Below are positions 13,371 to 21,300 of a stretch of 29,406 nucleotides of DNA, piece by piece. The stretch's first letter is position 1; each line of letters begins with the position of its first letter. The stretch comes from B2-G16 sp964528085. Its GTDB lineage: Bacteria; Bipolaricaulota; Bipolaricaulia; UBA7950; UBA9294. Made by a program: the position numbers and the translations under genes. The notes beneath the pieces were generated by a model. It searched no databases. It was not told the DNA's origin and was given only the letters and a program-made list of their open reading frames with translations. The DNA is taken from NCBI GenBank assembly GCA_964528085.1, contig CAZGRE010000015.1, forward strand, positions 1 to 29,406. Direction: 5' to 3'.

Positions 13371-14801
13371 TTAACGAGTATCCTTCTGCGCTTCCTTCTT
13401 CCGATAGAGCATCTCATCCGCCCCGCGGACGAGCTCCTCGATCCCGCGGTCGTCCCCAGGGGTCCACGTCGCCCAACCGAAGTCCATCCTGACCGTGACC
13501 CCGGGGAGGTTCTCCTTGCACCACCTATCGATCGCCTCTCCGAGTCGGGTCTCGATCTTCTCCACTTCGAGGCCGGTCTCCGGAAGGACGAACAGGAACT
13601 CATCCCCGCCGTACCGGACGACCCAGTCGCTTTCGCGGAGCTGAGATCGTATGACGCTCGAGATACCGACGAGGACCCTGTCCCCTTCCTGATGACCGAA
13701 CCGATCGTTTATCTCCTTGAACCGGGCAAGGTCGGCCATCATCAGGGTGAGCGGCCGCCGGTAGCGCTTCGATCGCTTAAGCTCGGTCTGAATTGCATCC
13801 TCAAAGTAGCTCCGGTTCAACAGCCCGGTCAGCGGATCCCGGAGGGCTTTCTCCTTCAGGAGCGCCTCGGTCTTTATCCGCTCCGTGATATCGAAGAACT
13901 GAACCGCGATCCCCTTCCCTCCCTTGTACTCCAGCTCGTATTTGCAGATCGCAAGCCAGATGGTCCTTCCGTCGCGGCGGATCGCCCGTATCGTCTTCGC
14001 CCCGGAGAGCGGCGCGCCCTCACCCTCCCAGACCGCCGGTCGATCGTCGGGGTGGATGACCTGCCACCACGGGCTGAGTGAGAGGAGCTCCCCACGCTGA
14101 TACCCGAGGATCTCGCACGCGCGGGCGTTGACGTAACGGACGGAATCGCCACGGATGATCAGAAACCCGGTCATCGCGCTCTCCGCCAGGAAGCGGAGGA
14201 TCCGATGCTCCTCCGTAATCCGCTCGAGTTCGAACCCCTCCCGGATGGCGAGGGCGGCCAACCCCGCCACCTCCTCCAGCCGGGATATGACGGTGCCTGA
14301 CGGGCGGAGCCCGTCCTCCGGGTCGTCGACTGAGATCTGCCCTGTAATCTTCCCATCGACCCAGAGGGGGACCAACAGGACATCGCGAGCATGCCAGCCA
14401 TCCGGCCGGATGAAGATCCGCCGGCTCGGCACTAGGAGAGAGGTAGGCGGCAACCCCTCCCCCTCCGGGTAGAAGTAAGAGTCGCCGATACGCCGATCGG
14501 GGAGATACCGCTCCCCGGAGACGGTGAACCCGGATTTGAGCGCGGAGAGGATCCTCTTCTCCTCCTCCCATGAGAGGCCGCAGGCCGCATACTCGACGAT
14601 CCTCGTCTTCGGTTCGGATCCACCGGGGAGGACCGGCTCCTCGTAGAACGTGACGACCGCCCGCCGGAACGGCGTCCTCTCCACAATCCCCCCGGCTAGG
14701 TCGAGGAGGATACGTCGGAGGACGTCGCGCTCCCGTCGGTAACCCCCCAAGAGCGGGCCTTTCAATAGGGACAATTCGTCCCAAATAGAGTCTCCCAACA
14801 T
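13371..14801 (-). CDS. Diguanylate cyclase with GAF-like and PAS sensor domains
   Basis: 476 residues, no TM segment. Residues 25-190 look like a GAF domain (VLLVPLWVDGKITGQISVDD). Residues 205-310 are a PAS domain with its PAC tail (EILGYQRGELL, WWQVIHPDDR, FFDITERIK). A coil leads to a GGDEF domain from about 318 (RDPLTGLLNRSYFEDAI). The active loop is intact, YGGDEF at 397-402, so it should condense two GTP to c-di-GMP. An RxxD inhibitory site (R389-E-S-D392) lies exactly five residues before GGDEF, indicating product feedback. No EAL or HD-GYP domain is in the window. The ATG at 14801 has only a weak ribosome site and a very short predicted leader. A 42-bp dyad lies upstream. Confidence 0.95.
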   Translation of the reverse strand: MLGDSIWDELSLLKGPLLGGYRRERDVLRRILLDLAGGIVERTPFRRAVVTFYEEPVLPGGSEPKTRIVEYAACGLSWEEEKRILSALKSGFTVSGERYLPDRRIGDSYFYPEGEGLPPTSLLVPSRRIFIRPDGWHARDVLLVPLWVDGKITGQISVDDPEDGLRPSGTVISRLEEVAGLAALAIREGFELERITEEHRILRFLAESAMTGFLIIRGDSVRYVNARACEILGYQRGELLSLSPWWQVIHPDDRPAVWEGEGAPLSGAKTIRAIRRDGRTIWLAICKYELEYKGGKGIAVQFFDITERIKTEALLKEKALRDPLTGLLNRSYFEDAIQTELKRSKRYRRPLTLMMADLARFKEINDRFGHQEGDRVLVGISSVIRSQLRESDWVVRYGGDEFLFVLPETGLEVEKIETRLGEAIDRWCKENLPGVTVRMDFGWATWTPGDDRGIEELVRGADEMLYRKKEAQKDTR

Positions 14802-14810
14802 CGACGCCCC

Positions 14811-14839
14811 ACAATAACAGGGAACTACCCTCCGGTCAA
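14811..14839 (-). promoter_or_regulatory. Predicted promoter of the diguanylate cyclase
   Basis: On the minus strand TTGACC (14834-14839) and TATTGT (14811-14816) are 17 bases apart. The -35 matches five of six positions and the -10 four. The predicted start lies only two to four bases before the ATG at 14801, implying a leaderless or nearly leaderless message. The -35 is one outer arm of the 42-bp dyad. Confidence 0.5.
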
Positions 14840-14875
14840 ACCTTAAGCGGACACGTGTCCGCTTCTTATTTGACC
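14834..14875. promoter_or_regulatory. 42-bp dyad: 20-bp perfect palindrome flanked by GGTCAAA/TTTGACC arms
   Basis: The centre, 14845-14864, is a perfect palindrome (AAGCGGACAC followed by its reverse complement). After 4 unpaired bases on each side, GGTCAAA (14834-14840) and TTTGACC (14869-14875) form a second perfect pair of arms. It sits between two divergent genes, and its left arm coincides with the -35 of the diguanylate cyclase. It is a candidate binding site for a dimeric or tetrameric regulator. As RNA it could also fold, but it lacks a U-tract. Confidence 0.65.
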
Positions 14876-14940
14876 GATTCCCTTCTCCGGGCGGTCGACC
14901 CGCTAGACCCTAGGGAGGCTGATTTAAAAGGGGGAGAGGT

Positions 14941-15441
14941 ATGGAACTCGATCAATGGATTGAAATCTATCGGGCACTCACCGTCGACGCCTCGGGAAGG
15001 GAGCACAATCTCTGGTCCGCCTTCATCGGCGGGCTGATCGCGGAGAGCATCCTCGCGGTCGCTTTCATCATCCTTGCCGCCTTCCCTCCCGATCTGATAG
15101 CCGTCTCGTTCAGGCTCGGGTTCATCTCCATCGCCCTTCTTGTAAGCCTTTCATGGCTGATCTCCTTGATCCGCCTTGTAGGCGAGAAGAGGCACATGGA
15201 GGGGCTCCTCCGCAGCATCGAAGGGAACTTCGCCGGGGGCGAATTCATACGGAGCCTCTACCGGCTGGGAAAGGGAGAGAAGGTCTGCCTCCCCGATTCG
15301 AATTGGACGTGTAATTCCTGGATCCCCTCGGTCCTCCGCCTCCCCGTCTACGCGCGGATCTCCCCTATATTCCTCATCGATCTAGTCGCAACCGCTTTTA
15401 CCCTCGGCTGGATCGCCGTCCTCGTCTCCCTCTTCGCCTGA
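14941..15441 (+). CDS. Small integral membrane protein of unknown function
   Basis: 166 residues with a strong GGGGGAGAGG ribosome site directly ahead of the ATG. An N-terminal amphipathic region (MELDQWIEIYRALTVDASGREHNLW) leads into two adjacent TM segments (about 28-50 and 55-78), a cytoplasmic or periplasmic loop with KRHMEGLLRSIEGNFAGGEFIRSLYRLGKG and two Cys residues (KVCLPDSNWTC), and a third TM at the C-terminus (about 140-164). No known family is recognised by me. It is divergent from a diguanylate cyclase across a large dyad, so it may belong to the same regulatory circuit. That link is inference. Confidence 0.8.
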   Translation: MELDQWIEIYRALTVDASGREHNLWSAFIGGLIAESILAVAFIILAAFPPDLIAVSFRLGFISIALLVSLSWLISLIRLVGEKRHMEGLLRSIEGNFAGGEFIRSLYRLGKGEKVCLPDSNWTCNSWIPSVLRLPVYARISPIFLIDLVATAFTLGWIAVLVSLFA

Positions 15442-15455
15442 AGCGGAGATCTTTT

Positions 15456-16922
15456 CTACTTCATCACCCCGACCTGGACTTTCCTGAACCGGGCCGGTGC
15501 CGCCCCGTGTCCGGTGTGAGCGACCTGCCCCGGCTGCCCCTTCCCGCAGTTCGGCGTCCCCCAGACGCGCCAGTGATCCTCGTTGCAGATCGCGTCGCAA
15601 CCGGCCCAGAACTTCGGGGTGATCCCGGTGTAGGTCGCGTTCTTCAGCATCCTCCCGAGCTTCCCTCCCTTGATCTCGTAGGCGAGCTCGGTGCCGAACT
15701 GGAAGTTCAACCGGCGGTCGTCGATCGACCAGCTCTTGTTGGTGATCATGTAGATCCCATCGTCGGTGTCCGCGATCAGATCGTCGAGGGTCCACTCACC
15801 CGGCATCAGGCTGACGTTGTTCATCCTGATGATCGGGATCCGGTTCCAACCGTCGGCGCGCATCGCCCCGTTCGACCGCTCAGGGGCGTCGGGATGGATC
15901 CTCCGAAGCCTGCTCGCCGTCTCGCGCGATGTAAGGTACCCGACGAAGATCCCGTTCTTTACGATATCCGTACGTTGGGCCGGAACCCCCTCGTCGTCAT
16001 ACCCGTACGTCCCGAGTCCGCCGGGGGTGATCGCATCGGAGACGATGTTGACGATCTCGGAGCCGTACCGGAATTTCCCGTACTTCTCCGGGGTGAGGAA
16101 GCTCGTACCGGCGTACGCCGCCTCCGTCCCGAAGACGCGGTCGAGCTCGATCGGATGCCCGCAGGACTCGTGGATCTGAAGGCCGAGCTGTGGGCCGTCG
16201 AGGATGATCGTCGTCACCTTGCTCGGACACTGGGGGGCAGAGAGAAGGGCGACCGCCTCCTCGGCGATCCCCCGCGCGTTCCCGGGTAGATCCCATTCCT
16301 CGACGAACTCGTACCCGGATGTCCCTTGATGCCGGCCGAACGAGTTCGGATAGGAGCGCTGCTGCATCTCCCTGTCACCGACGGCGTTCACCGTCATCCC
16401 GAGGCCTGTCTCGATCAGATCCTGCTCGATGTAGCTCCCTTCGGTGCTGGCGAACGTCTTCTCCTCCCGCTGGAAGGACATCGTACCCTCGGCGACCATG
16501 ACGCCCGCGACCGAGCGGGCCTCCTTGTCCGCGGCGAGGAGGTGATCGATCTTCTCCTCAAGGGATACCTCGAACGGATCGATCTTAACCGGTGTCCGGT
16601 AGGTGTCGACGTGCACCTCAGGCGGGCCGAGGTCGATATCCTCCTTCTTCGCCAGGGCGCTCGCCTTGGCGATGGTGACGGCGAGCCTTGCGACCCGATC
16701 GATCTCCTCCTTCTCCAACCGGTTGCTGCTCGCGAACCCCCACGCCCCGTCGGCGATGACGCGAACCCCGAAGCCGAACGTGGAGTCCAAGGACAGGGTC
16801 TGCACGACGCCGTTCTTCACCGTGATCTCCTGCGTCGTCCGCCGGACGATCCGGATGTCGGCGTAGGACGCCCCTTCCCCCTGTGCAACGTCTAGCGCCC
16901 GTTCCGTATATTCTCGCATCAT
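15456..16922 (-). CDS. tldD: TldD metallopeptidase subunit
   Basis: 488 residues. The zinc motif HESCGH (251-256, HExxxH) in LGLQIHESCGHPIELDR is intact. The C-terminal NCGKGQPG carries the Cys known as the third zinc ligand in the E. coli TldD/TldE structure. The family's N-terminal AQGEGASYADIRIVRR and GVVQTLSLDSTFGFGVRVI are present. TldD forms a heterodimer with TldE/PmbA in which only TldD holds the metal, degrading unfolded peptides and maturing some bacteriocins and peptide-derived cofactors. The partner gene lies six bases upstream. The start may be the second Met (16919), which is better spaced from AGGAGGGG. No peptide precursor gene was noticed nearby. Confidence 0.96.
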   Translation of the reverse strand: MMREYTERALDVAQGEGASYADIRIVRRTTQEITVKNGVVQTLSLDSTFGFGVRVIADGAWGFASSNRLEKEEIDRVARLAVTIAKASALAKKEDIDLGPPEVHVDTYRTPVKIDPFEVSLEEKIDHLLAADKEARSVAGVMVAEGTMSFQREEKTFASTEGSYIEQDLIETGLGMTVNAVGDREMQQRSYPNSFGRHQGTSGYEFVEEWDLPGNARGIAEEAVALLSAPQCPSKVTTIILDGPQLGLQIHESCGHPIELDRVFGTEAAYAGTSFLTPEKYGKFRYGSEIVNIVSDAITPGGLGTYGYDDEGVPAQRTDIVKNGIFVGYLTSRETASRLRRIHPDAPERSNGAMRADGWNRIPIIRMNNVSLMPGEWTLDDLIADTDDGIYMITNKSWSIDDRRLNFQFGTELAYEIKGGKLGRMLKNATYTGITPKFWAGCDAICNEDHWRVWGTPNCGKGQPGQVAHTGHGAAPARFRKVQVGVMK

Positions 16923-16928
16923 CCCCTC

Positions 16929-18272
16929 CTAAAACTCCGTCGTTCCGGTGAACGTGAACCTGTGGATCCGCGCCGCCGGTGCACAGGTCGCCATCATCCC
17001 CCAGTCGCTCTTCACCATCTTCAACTCGCTCCCGAGCATGTCGGCGTTGGCGAACGCCTCGAGGATGCTCTGGGTGAACCTGAGGTTCTTCAGCGGCCGG
17101 GTGATCCTCCCGTCCTCGATCAGGAACGTCCCGTCGCGGGTCATCCCGGTCAGAATCGTCTTCACCGGATGGACCGGGTTCGTGTAGTGGAACCGGGTCA
17201 CCCATATCCCGCGCTTCGTCTCGGCGAGCATCTCCTCCTTCGTCGCCGTCCCCGGGGCCATGAACAGGTTGATCGGTATCGGACCGAACGTGTTCGGCGC
17301 GGGGAGGCTGTGGCCGGTCGATCCCTTCCCCTCCCGCTTCGCGGTGAAGGTGTCGTAAACGACCGCCTTTGCGATCCCGCTTTCGATCAGGACAACCTTC
17401 TGCTTCGGGACGCCCTCGAAGTCGAACGGGAGGGGTATCCCGCGCGGATCGAGCCCGTCGTCCCAGATCGTGATCTTGTCCCCTGTGACCTTCTCCCCGA
17501 ACCTCCCGGTCATGAAGCTCCGCCCCTCTTGAACCGAGAGGGCTCCCATCCCGAGCCAGCCGAGGAAGAATACCATGTCGGCGACCGCCTCCTCCTCGAG
17601 GATGACTGTGTACTCCCCCGGCTCGATATCTGTCGGGTCGGCGCTCCTCAGCGCCTTGTCGACCGCGACCTCCCCGACCTTCGCCGGATCGAGCTTTTCC
17701 ACATCGATCGAGGAATCCGCGGCGTATCCAGAACCGGTCTTCCCCATCACGACCGACATCACGCCCGCGAGCGTCCCCCGATGGTAGGCCATCACGCCGC
17801 GGGAGTTGGCGATCACTATCTCCTGGGCCTCGGTCGAGAACACACCGGCCGCATCGAGGCCGCTTCTCTCCGCGCGGTCGAGGATCCCCTTCACACCCAC
17901 CGCCCGCTCCTTTGGCGTCGACTCCGCCGTCGCCGGAACGTAGGCCTCGATCTCCCTTATCGGCTTCGGTTCGGGGAGGGAGCTGAACTGCGGATTCTCC
18001 TGCTGAAACCGCGCGACCGTCTCGGCCCTCTCCACGAGATCCTTCAAGGCTCCGTCGCTCAGGTCGTTCCCCGACGCCACACCGACCTTACTACCGATGA
18101 TCGAGCGGACGCGGATCGAAACGTCCGTCTCAGCGACGTTCTGATGGATCGTATTCGTCGCAAACCTCGTCAAATGCGAGTCGTTGGCCGCGATCATGAC
18201 CTCGGTCTGATCCGCCTTCGCCTCGGCCAACACGCGCTCCGCGATCCCCTGCAATCGGATCTTCCCTAACAC
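16929..18272 (-). CDS. pmbA: TldE/PmbA non-catalytic subunit
   Basis: 447 residues from a GTG at 18272, with AAGGGGGA seven or so bases upstream. It shares the TldD/PmbA fold but lacks HExxxH, as expected of TldE. Family landmarks include TEVMIAANDSHLTRFATNTIHQN near the start, GYAADSSIDVEKLD, VAVDKALRSADPTDIEPGEYTVILEEEAVADMVFFLG, and the tail MVKSDWGMMATCAPAARIHRFTFTGTTEF. It should pair with TldD to close the proteolytic chamber around unfolded peptides. The two genes form an operon, with TldE first. It is divergent from a two-component system. Confidence 0.95.
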   Translation of the reverse strand: MLGKIRLQGIAERVLAEAKADQTEVMIAANDSHLTRFATNTIHQNVAETDVSIRVRSIIGSKVGVASGNDLSDGALKDLVERAETVARFQQENPQFSSLPEPKPIREIEAYVPATAESTPKERAVGVKGILDRAERSGLDAAGVFSTEAQEIVIANSRGVMAYHRGTLAGVMSVVMGKTGSGYAADSSIDVEKLDPAKVGEVAVDKALRSADPTDIEPGEYTVILEEEAVADMVFFLGWLGMGALSVQEGRSFMTGRFGEKVTGDKITIWDDGLDPRGIPLPFDFEGVPKQKVVLIESGIAKAVVYDTFTAKREGKGSTGHSLPAPNTFGPIPINLFMAPGTATKEEMLAETKRGIWVTRFHYTNPVHPVKTILTGMTRDGTFLIEDGRITRPLKNLRFTQSILEAFANADMLGSELKMVKSDWGMMATCAPAARIHRFTFTGTTEF

Positions 18273-18317
18273 GTCGATTTCCCCCTTCCGCTCAACTACA
18301 TCGAAAGCGTCCGTTTG

Positions 18318-18335
18318 ACGTTAGTCCTTACGTTA
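18318..18335 (+). repeat. Direct repeat ACGTTA with 12-base period
   Basis: ACGTTA occurs at 18318-18323 and 18330-18335, with a related ACGTTC at 18376-18381. The pair lies upstream of the response-regulator gene and in the pmbA promoter region. OmpR-family regulators usually bind tandem half-sites about 10-11 bases apart, so this could be an autoregulatory site, although the 12-base period is slightly long. Confidence 0.3.
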
Positions 18336-18390
18336 CGAGGATGGAGGGGTATTTTCAATCGATCCGGTTAGGACCGACGTTCTCGATTGA

Positions 18391-18396
18391 TATACT
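18391..18396 (+). promoter_or_regulatory. -10 element (TATACT) of the two-component operon
   Basis: TATACT is a five-of-six match, with a poor -35 (TTAGGA, 18368-18373) at 17-base spacing, as expected for an activated promoter. Only eight bases separate it from the ATG at 18405, so the transcript would be leaderless or almost so. Confidence 0.45.
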
Positions 18397-18404
18397 GAGA
18401 AGCG

Positions 18405-19088
18405 ATGGCACAGAAGATCCTGATCGTCGATGATGACAAGTGGGTCGTCCAAGCGATCCGGAGCTACCTCGAACAGGCGCAGTTCGAGGTTATAACCGCC
18501 TACGACGGCCGCTCGGCGATCGCCCGGTTCGATGCGGAAAAGCCAGATCTTGTGATCCTCGACTGGATGCTCCCTGAGATCGACGGTCTGTCGGTCGCTG
18601 AGAGGATCCGGAAGGTCTCGCGGGTACCGATAATCATGCTGACCGCCCGGACGGACGAGGAGGATCGTCTGACCGGATTCGGCTCCGGGGTCGACGACTA
18701 CGTGGTGAAGCCGTTCAGCGCCCGCGAGCTCGAGGCGCGCATCCGCGCCGTCCTCCGGCGATCGGAGAAGAGGCCGGATATCCTGAAGGTCGGGGGGCTC
18801 CTCCTCGACCGCGAACAGCGCCGCGTCTGGGTGGAAGGAAGACCGGTCGAGCTCTCGGCGATGGCGTTCGACCTCCTCGCCTTCCTGATGCGCCATCCAG
18901 GGAGGGTGTTCACCCGCCTCGAGCTACTGGAAGCGGTGCGGGGGGAGGGATACTCACGGTTCGAGCGGTCGATCGACTCCCACATCAAGCGGATCCGTCA
19001 GCAGATCGAACCGGATCCGCACAACCCACGTTACATCCTGACCGTCTTCCGGGTCGGTTACAAGCTCGCCAAGGGGGAGGATCAATGA
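18405..19088 (+). CDS. OmpR/PhoB-family response regulator
   Basis: 227 residues. The receiver domain (1-118) has the acidic pocket D9-D11, phospho-acceptor Asp53 in LVILDWMLPEIDG, the LTAR switch threonine near residue 80 and the VVKPF lysine near 103. The C-terminal winged helix (about 130-224) carries AMAFDLLAFLMRHPGRVFTRLELLEAV and the recognition-helix segment RSIDSHIKRIRQQIEPDP, ending in the wing YILTVFRVGYKL. It should bind DNA as a tandem dimer when phosphorylated by the kinase encoded next, whose ATG overlaps its TGA by four bases. Targets may include the Spy-like gene on the other strand. Confidence 0.96.
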   Translation: MAQKILIVDDDKWVVQAIRSYLEQAQFEVITAYDGRSAIARFDAEKPDLVILDWMLPEIDGLSVAERIRKVSRVPIIMLTARTDEEDRLTGFGSGVDDYVVKPFSARELEARIRAVLRRSEKRPDILKVGGLLLDREQRRVWVEGRPVELSAMAFDLLAFLMRHPGRVFTRLELLEAVRGEGYSRFERSIDSHIKRIRQQIEPDPHNPRYILTVFRVGYKLAKGEDQ

Positions 19089-20449
19089 TGACACTATTCG
19101 GCCGCCTGTCGCTCCAGACGAAGCTCCTCCTCTCGTTCATCATCATCATCGTCCTTGCCACCTCGATCGGATACCTGTTCATCGACAGCTCGGTGAAGCG
19201 GGCGTTCTCCGATTTCACCGTCCGGAGCTTCACCCTCCAGGACCAGATCCTCCTCGAGCTGATCATCGGGTACTACCAGCGGACCGGATCGTTCGACCGG
19301 GTGATCGAGATCCTCAAGCAAAGCCCGCATGAGATCCCGATCCTCCTCGTCGACCCGACCGGTAAGGTCGTCTACTCCCCGGACGAGCGCTACCTCGGCC
19401 GCCGACTATCCGAGGAGCAGATCCGCGATGGGGAGCCGATCGTCCTCCCCGACGGGGAGGTCTGGACGTTCGTCCCCTACCGGGCGAGCCCCCTCCGGGC
19501 CGCGCTGCAGGAGGGGTTCCTCCGCACCACGAGACGGGCGTTGATCCTGGCCGGCTGCGCAGCGGCGGCGGCAGGGATCGTCCTCTCCCTATTCCTCCTC
19601 CGGCATATGACGAGGCCGCTTCGGCGGTTGGATACGGCGGCGAAGCGGATCGCAAAAGGGAAGTTCGACGAGCGGGTGGAGATCGAGACGTCCGATGAGA
19701 TCGGAGACCTCGCCTCCTCCTTCAACGAGATGGCGGAGAGCCTCGAGCGGTCGGAGGAGGCGAAGCGGAGGATGATCGCCGACATCTCGCACGAGCTCCG
19801 CACCCCGTTGACCGCCATCCGTACCGTCATCGATGGCCTCCGCGACCGGCTGATCGAGCCGGGGGAGGAGACCTATGCCGCCATTCAGGATCGGATCCTC
19901 CTTCTAACGAGGCTCGTCGAGGACCTACATCAGCTGGCACTCGCCGATTCCGGTCGGCTGTCGATCGATCGGGAACCGGTCTCCCTCGCGAGGATAATCG
20001 ATGGGATCGTGGAAACGATCGGGGTCCAACTCGAGGATTCGGGGATAACCCTCGCTCGATCGATAGACCCCGGTCTCCCGAGGGTCGCTGTCGATAGGCA
20101 GAGGATCGAACAGGTCCTCTTAAACCTCATCGCAAACGCGATCCGCCACACCCCCCAGGGAGGGAGGATAGAGATATCGGCAAGGAAGAGGGACGAGGAT
20201 TCCTTGCTCGTCAGCGTCTGCGACACCGGAGAGGGGATCGACCCCTCCGACCTTCCACACATCTTCGAGCGGTTCTATCGCGCGGATACGGCGCGGACAG
20301 GAGAGGGGGGAGCGGGGCTCGGCCTTCCGATCGCCAAGGCGCTGATCGAGGCGCACGGAGGAGAGATCTGGGCGGAGGCCTCGGATACGGGGGGTGCATG
20401 TTTCCACTTCACCCTCCCGATAGTAAAAGGAGAGCCGCCGCCCATATGA
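19085..20449 (+). CDS. Membrane sensor histidine kinase
   Basis: 454 residues. TM1 (about 12-33) and TM2 (about 150-173) enclose an extracytoplasmic sensor of about 115 residues with a PDC/Cache-like ILLVDPTGKVVYSPDERYLGRRL. A HAMP domain follows (LRRLDTAAKRIAKGKFDERVEI). The H-box is IADISHELRTPL with phospho-acceptor His236. The ATPase domain has the N-box NLIANAIRHTPQGGRI, G1 DTGEGID, F-box HIFERFYR and G2 GGAGLGLPIAKALIEAHGGEI. All catalytic motifs are intact. The ligand is unknown; a Spy-like periplasmic chaperone gene next door suggests an envelope-stress or metal signal. Its last codons overlap a terminator hairpin that serves the convergent gene. Confidence 0.96.
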   Translation: MMTLFGRLSLQTKLLLSFIIIIVLATSIGYLFIDSSVKRAFSDFTVRSFTLQDQILLELIIGYYQRTGSFDRVIEILKQSPHEIPILLVDPTGKVVYSPDERYLGRRLSEEQIRDGEPIVLPDGEVWTFVPYRASPLRAALQEGFLRTTRRALILAGCAAAAAGIVLSLFLLRHMTRPLRRLDTAAKRIAKGKFDERVEIETSDEIGDLASSFNEMAESLERSEEAKRRMIADISHELRTPLTAIRTVIDGLRDRLIEPGEETYAAIQDRILLLTRLVEDLHQLALADSGRLSIDREPVSLARIIDGIVETIGVQLEDSGITLARSIDPGLPRVAVDRQRIEQVLLNLIANAIRHTPQGGRIEISARKRDEDSLLVSVCDTGEGIDPSDLPHIFERFYRADTARTGEGGAGLGLPIAKALIEAHGGEIWAEASDTGGACFHFTLPIVKGEPPPI

Positions 20450-20460
20450 GGCGGCGGCTC
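20432..20460 (-). terminator. Terminator of the Spy-like gene, reaching into the kinase gene
   Basis: GAGCCGCCGCC (20432-20442) pairs perfectly with GGCGGCGGCTC (20450-20460) over 11 base pairs with a 7-base loop. Reading the minus strand, the hairpin is followed by TCTCCTTTTA, a modest U-tract, 22 bases after the Spy-like gene's stop. On the plus strand there is no U-tract right after the stem, and its 5' arm encodes the last residues of the kinase. Confidence 0.72.
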
Positions 20461-20481
20461 GGGAAGGCAGAGACCGGGCTT

Positions 20482-21192
20482 TTACTCCATGTAGCTCAAC
20501 TTAAGCTCGAGCGTCTCGACGAACAAGCGGAGGAGGTCGACCTTCCTCTCCATCTCCTTTTGCATCTGAAGCGGATTCCCGCGGAGGGTCTCAGGCCTCT
20601 CCCAAGAATCTGACTGAACGCCTCCCCTCAGCCGTTCTCCGCTCCGCATCCGATCGCGATCGGAGAACCGTTGAGCAGAGCGGAGCCTCTCCGCGACCAT
20701 CTCGCGCATCCGTTCGGGGCCTCCCCTCTCGAACCGGGGACCGGCCCCTTCCCGCGCGAACAGACCAGGGATCGCCCGGCGGAGGATCTCACCCTGCTTC
20801 ATCGTGAGGGTCTCTGCAATCTCATCGATCGCCGCTTGCAACCGATCGCGAAGCCCCTCTCCGGCAACCGACATCCGATCGCGGAACCCTGAGAGGGCTT
20901 GATCGAGCTCGTCGGCGGTCCCGTTGAACCGGAGCATCTCATCGTAGAACTGCGCCCGCTCGGAATCGAGCCCGTCGATCTCGGTGAGGAGACCGGCGAG
21001 GGCATCATGGATCGTCTCCATCTGTTCCCTCGTCAGCTCGAGCCGATTGATCAGGACGATCATCCTCAGGTTCGCCTCATCCTTTGCATCCGCCTTCCCG
21101 CCGGAGAGGACCTGCGTGCTCGCCGGTATCGCAGCGAGGAGCCCGATCAGTAGCGCTAGGGCGATCATCCTCGTTCTGTTCTTTGTTCTCAT
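20482..21192 (-). CDS. Spy/CpxP-like periplasmic helical protein
   Basis: 236 residues with a signal peptide (RMIALALLIGLLAAIPASTQ) and a strong AAAAGGAGG ribosome site. The mature part is almost wholly helical, charged and without Cys. It carries one LTxxQ-like motif, LELTREQMETI (LTREQ at 53-57), the hallmark of the Spy/CpxP/CnrX group of periplasmic chaperones and stress sensors. A second amphipathic region (LRDRLQAAIDEIAETLTMKQGEILRRAIP) contains another LTMKQ-type match. The Arg/Met/Gly-rich middle (FERGGPERMREMV) resembles the flexible linkers of this group. It is convergent with the histidine kinase gene, supporting a role in envelope stress. The family call rests on the motif and context. 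Confidence 0.75.
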   Translation of the reverse strand: MRTKNRTRMIALALLIGLLAAIPASTQVLSGGKADAKDEANLRMIVLINRLELTREQMETIHDALAGLLTEIDGLDSERAQFYDEMLRFNGTADELDQALSGFRDRMSVAGEGLRDRLQAAIDEIAETLTMKQGEILRRAIPGLFAREGAGPRFERGGPERMREMVAERLRSAQRFSDRDRMRSGERLRGGVQSDSWERPETLRGNPLQMQKEMERKVDLLRLFVETLELKLSYME

Positions 21193-21300
21193 AACACCAT
21201 CCTCCTTTTTTGAGGTTTCGAGTCAGACTAACCCGCGCAAGTGAAGGATCCGGTCCAGACCTGTGGCAGGAATGTGAAGGAGGAGGCCTTCCCCCGGAGG

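Noticed and set aside
14845..14864. Perfect palindrome considered as a terminator
   Set aside because: It lies between divergent genes, has no U-tract on either strand, and coincides with promoter elements, so an operator is more likely.
16962..18269. Long open frame on the plus strand opposite pmbA
   Set aside because: Mirror of a real gene; low-complexity, charged translation without any recognisable motif or ribosome site.
15456..18272. TldD/TldE pair considered as a peptide-natural-product maturation cluster
   Set aside because: No short precursor peptide, radical SAM enzyme or dedicated exporter lies next to the pair, so a housekeeping role is the simpler reading.
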